Shown here piece after piece: positions 62,240 to 64,000 of a stretch of DNA of 64,000 nt. Within the stretch, counting starts at the first letter, position 1, and each line of letters starts with the position of its first letter. The DNA is from Promethearchaeia archaeon (GTDB lineage Archaea > Asgardarchaeota > Lokiarchaeia > Sigyniarchaeales > SOKP01). Position numbers and translations under genes: made by a program. The DNA lies in contig JAHQWH010000155.1 in NCBI GenBank assembly GCA_029856105.1, forward strand, positions 1-64,000. Direction: 5' to 3'. The notes under the pieces were generated by a model. That model searched no databases, was not told the DNA's origin, and worked only from the letters and a program-made list of their open reading frames with translations.

Positions 62240-63913
62240 TTAAATTGCTAACGGAGGTTCCCAAATACCCCATATTTCTCTGTAAATATCACATATTTCA
62301 CCTATTGTTGCCCCTTCTTTTGTAGCTTCCATTATTATAGGCATCACATTTTCTTCTTTTTCGCAGACACTTCTTAGTTTGTCTAAAATCCTCTCTAACT
62401 TGGCGTTGTCTCTCCGTGCTTTTAACTTGTTAATCCGAGCAACTTCAATATCTATGGCTTTTTGCGATGTTCTAAAGACATCTGTGACTGTGTCGTATGG
62501 AACTTGATATTTATTGATACCTAACATGATTTCTTCCCCTTTTTCAATGCGTACCCTTCTCTTATGGAACGCGTCTCTCATTTCTTTGTAGAGCCAACCC
62601 GTAGATAAAGCTTTATCTATGGAACCAACCTTTTGAATTTTGTCCATATATTTCCATACTCTTTCTTCAACCTCATCAGTTAACCACTCCACATAATAAC
62701 TCCCTGCTAATGGATCTATTGTGTTAGTTATTCTAGTTTCATCTGCGATTACTTGTTGAGTTCTTAACGCAACTAATGCCGCTTCTTCTGAAGGCAGGCA
62801 TATAGCTTCGTCGTAGGAATTTGTATGGAGCGATTGACAGCCACCTATGTTAGCTTCTAAGCCTTGAATTGCTGTACGAACGATATTAATCAGAGGTAAT
62901 TGCGCCGTTAAAGAGCTTCCAGCGGTCTGGACATGAAAGCGGAAGCCAAAATTCTTTGGGTCTTTTGCTTCATATTTATCTTTCATCAATTTATACCATA
63001 TTCTTCTCGCTGCTCGATATTTAGCTATCTCTTCAAAAAAATCCTTGTGTGCAGCTAAATGAAAGGCTAATCTACCCACAAAATCATCAATCTTCCATCC
63101 CCGCTCAATTAAATTATCAATATGGGAACAAGCACTTGCAAATACGAACCCAAGCTCCTGAACGGCATCTATGCCCCCTTCGCGGTAATTATAACCCGTG
63201 AAATTAATTGGATGCCATTTAGGAACATTCTTTTGAGCTACTGTCCATTCAATAAAATCACATGCTATTCGTAATAAGTGGTTTGGTGGAGAGTTTTTAT
63301 AAGGGATATAGCCAACTGTCATCGTTAGAATATCATTTTGTGTCGTACCCATTAAATCTTTTATGTCATATCCGCGCATTTTTGCCATGTTAAAATACAT
63401 TGCACACACAGGAGCACAAGTAAAGGGTTCAACAACTAAAGCTACGCTAATTTTATCTATGGGTATGTCTTCTGTAAGCGCAAAAAGGCTGTCAATGCAG
63501 TAAAGCGGAACACCAGATGTACCAACCTCTGGTGCAGCATCGGAGTTTGTAGGGTCAATTCCGTTAAAAGTAAGCGCATCAACGGCAGCACTGAACCCTG
63601 TTTCACCATTCTCGTACAAATATTTCCATCGTAGATTAGTCTCTTCTGGAGTTCCATGGCCTGAGAATAACCTCATAGTCCATAATTTTCCGCGATACAT
63701 GGTAGGATAAACTCCTCTTGTATAAGGTTCTTGTCCAGGAAAGTTAATTTTATCTAAATAATCTCCTTTTACATCTAATGGAGTGTACAGCTTTTTTATT
63801 GGAATCTCAGAGTCGGTTACGAATTTGACATCGCGTTCTTTTGACTCTTTTATTTTTTCTTCCCATTTTTCTTTTTCTAATCTAATTTTTTCTAAATAAT
63901 CTTTATCAAACAT
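62240..63913 (-). CDS. mcmA1: Methylmalonyl-CoA mutase large (substrate-binding) subunit
   Basis: The protein has the TIM-barrel of the mutase alpha chain with PYTRGVYPTMYRGKLWTMRL (near residue 85), GTPEETNLRW, LTFNGIDPTNSDAAPEVG, FRFHVQTAGSSLTAQLP, then NIGGCQSLHTNSYDEAICLP (near 354) and DPLAGSYYVEWLTDE. These are the substrate-binding motifs; the B12 domain is a separate gene downstream. The ORF track starts at GTG 63925, which overlaps a GTGAT ribosome site; ATG 63913 is preferred. The pair and MeaB form one transcription unit for propionyl-CoA or branched-acid metabolism. Confidence 0.95.
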   Translation of the reverse strand: MFDKDYLEKIRLEKEKWEEKIKESKERDVKFVTDSEIPIKKLYTPLDVKGDYLDKINFPGQEPYTRGVYPTMYRGKLWTMRLFSGHGTPEETNLRWKYLYENGETGFSAAVDALTFNGIDPTNSDAAPEVGTSGVPLYCIDSLFALTEDIPIDKISVALVVEPFTCAPVCAMYFNMAKMRGYDIKDLMGTTQNDILTMTVGYIPYKNSPPNHLLRIACDFIEWTVAQKNVPKWHPINFTGYNYREGGIDAVQELGFVFASACSHIDNLIERGWKIDDFVGRLAFHLAAHKDFFEEIAKYRAARRIWYKLMKDKYEAKDPKNFGFRFHVQTAGSSLTAQLPLINIVRTAIQGLEANIGGCQSLHTNSYDEAICLPSEEAALVALRTQQVIADETRITNTIDPLAGSYYVEWLTDEVEERVWKYMDKIQKVGSIDKALSTGWLYKEMRDAFHKRRVRIEKGEEIMLGINKYQVPYDTVTDVFRTSQKAIDIEVARINKLKARRDNAKLERILDKLRSVCEKEENVMPIIMEATKEGATIGEICDIYREIWGIWEPPLAI

Positions 63914-64000
63914 ATTTAAAATCACGTTTTATTTAGCTATGTAATGTTAAACTTTCATTCAATTTAAAATTTGAAAAAAATCAGTAGAAGAAGCAATTTT

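Noticed and set aside
1-64000. CRISPR array, transposase or integrase, rRNA or tRNA
   Set aside because: No regularly spaced repeats, no transposase-like frames and no tRNA T-loop with acceptor stem were seen on reading both strands. GGTTCGAA-like strings at 44364 and similar places lie inside protein genes.

Overview
The window is AT-rich, densely coded DNA from an archaeon, most likely an Asgard archaeon of the Lokiarchaeia type. Informational genes are archaeal: a HerA-NurA-Mre11-Rad50 end-resection cluster, Alba, a very short histone-fold protein, a Trm5/TYW2-family tRNA enzyme, a Trm11-like enzyme and a Sec11-type signal peptidase. They sit among many bacterial-looking anaerobic metabolic genes (glycyl radical enzyme, CoA-transferase, methylmalonyl-CoA mutase, old-yellow-enzyme homologue, ferredoxin-like proteins). 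I saw no rRNA, tRNA, CRISPR array or transposase. The lineage call is inference from gene content, not from a phylogenetic marker.

Layout. 1-3 kb: end of a zinc-ribbon gene, a cation/Ca2+ exchanger, a sirtuin and a PIG-L deacetylase. 3.1-8.4 kb: a GPH-type transporter, then a glycyl radical enzyme with its radical-SAM activase, a probable uptake and fermentation unit. 8.4-18.4 kb: DUF2804 protein, class III aminotransferase, FGGY kinase, acyl-CoA synthetase, tRNA enzyme, MFS transporter and a membrane acyltransferase-like protein. 18.5-30 kb: a GIFT-like/SAP protein, Trm11-like enzyme, endonuclease III, rhomboid protease, PIMT-like protein, UroD-like protein, a large DUF11-like protein, a cysteine-cluster protein, an Mrr-like nuclease candidate and an aminotransferase. 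30.2-36.7 kb: HerA, NurA, Mre11 and Rad50. 36.8-39.5 kb: histone-fold protein, Alba, and a tandem duplication holding two small membrane proteins and a signal peptidase plus its remnant. 39.7-49.5 kb: lipid kinase, methyltransferase, M28 peptidase, thiolase with DUF35 partner, MaoC hydratase, VapBC-like pair, DUF3795 protein and hypotheticals. 49.5-57.6 kb: an interrupted cob(I)alamin adenosyltransferase gene, then Fe-S, OYE-like, DUF169, CoA-transferase and nitroreductase genes. 57.6-64 kb: carboxylesterase, membrane-bound transcription regulator, phospholipid/isoprenylcysteine-type methyltransferase, and the methylmalonyl-CoA mutase operon (large subunit, B12 subunit, MeaB).

How it fits together. 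Acyl-CoA synthetase, thiolase/DUF35, MaoC hydratase, CoA-transferase and methylmalonyl-CoA mutase point to acyl-CoA and propionyl-CoA metabolism under anaerobic conditions. The mutase needs adenosylcobalamin, yet the only adenosyltransferase gene here is broken by a 29-base segment exactly inside its P-loop. Several genes carry a strong GGTGAT-like Shine-Dalgarno sequence, and in two of them (NurA and the OYE homologue) the extended reading frame can only start at ATT or ATA.
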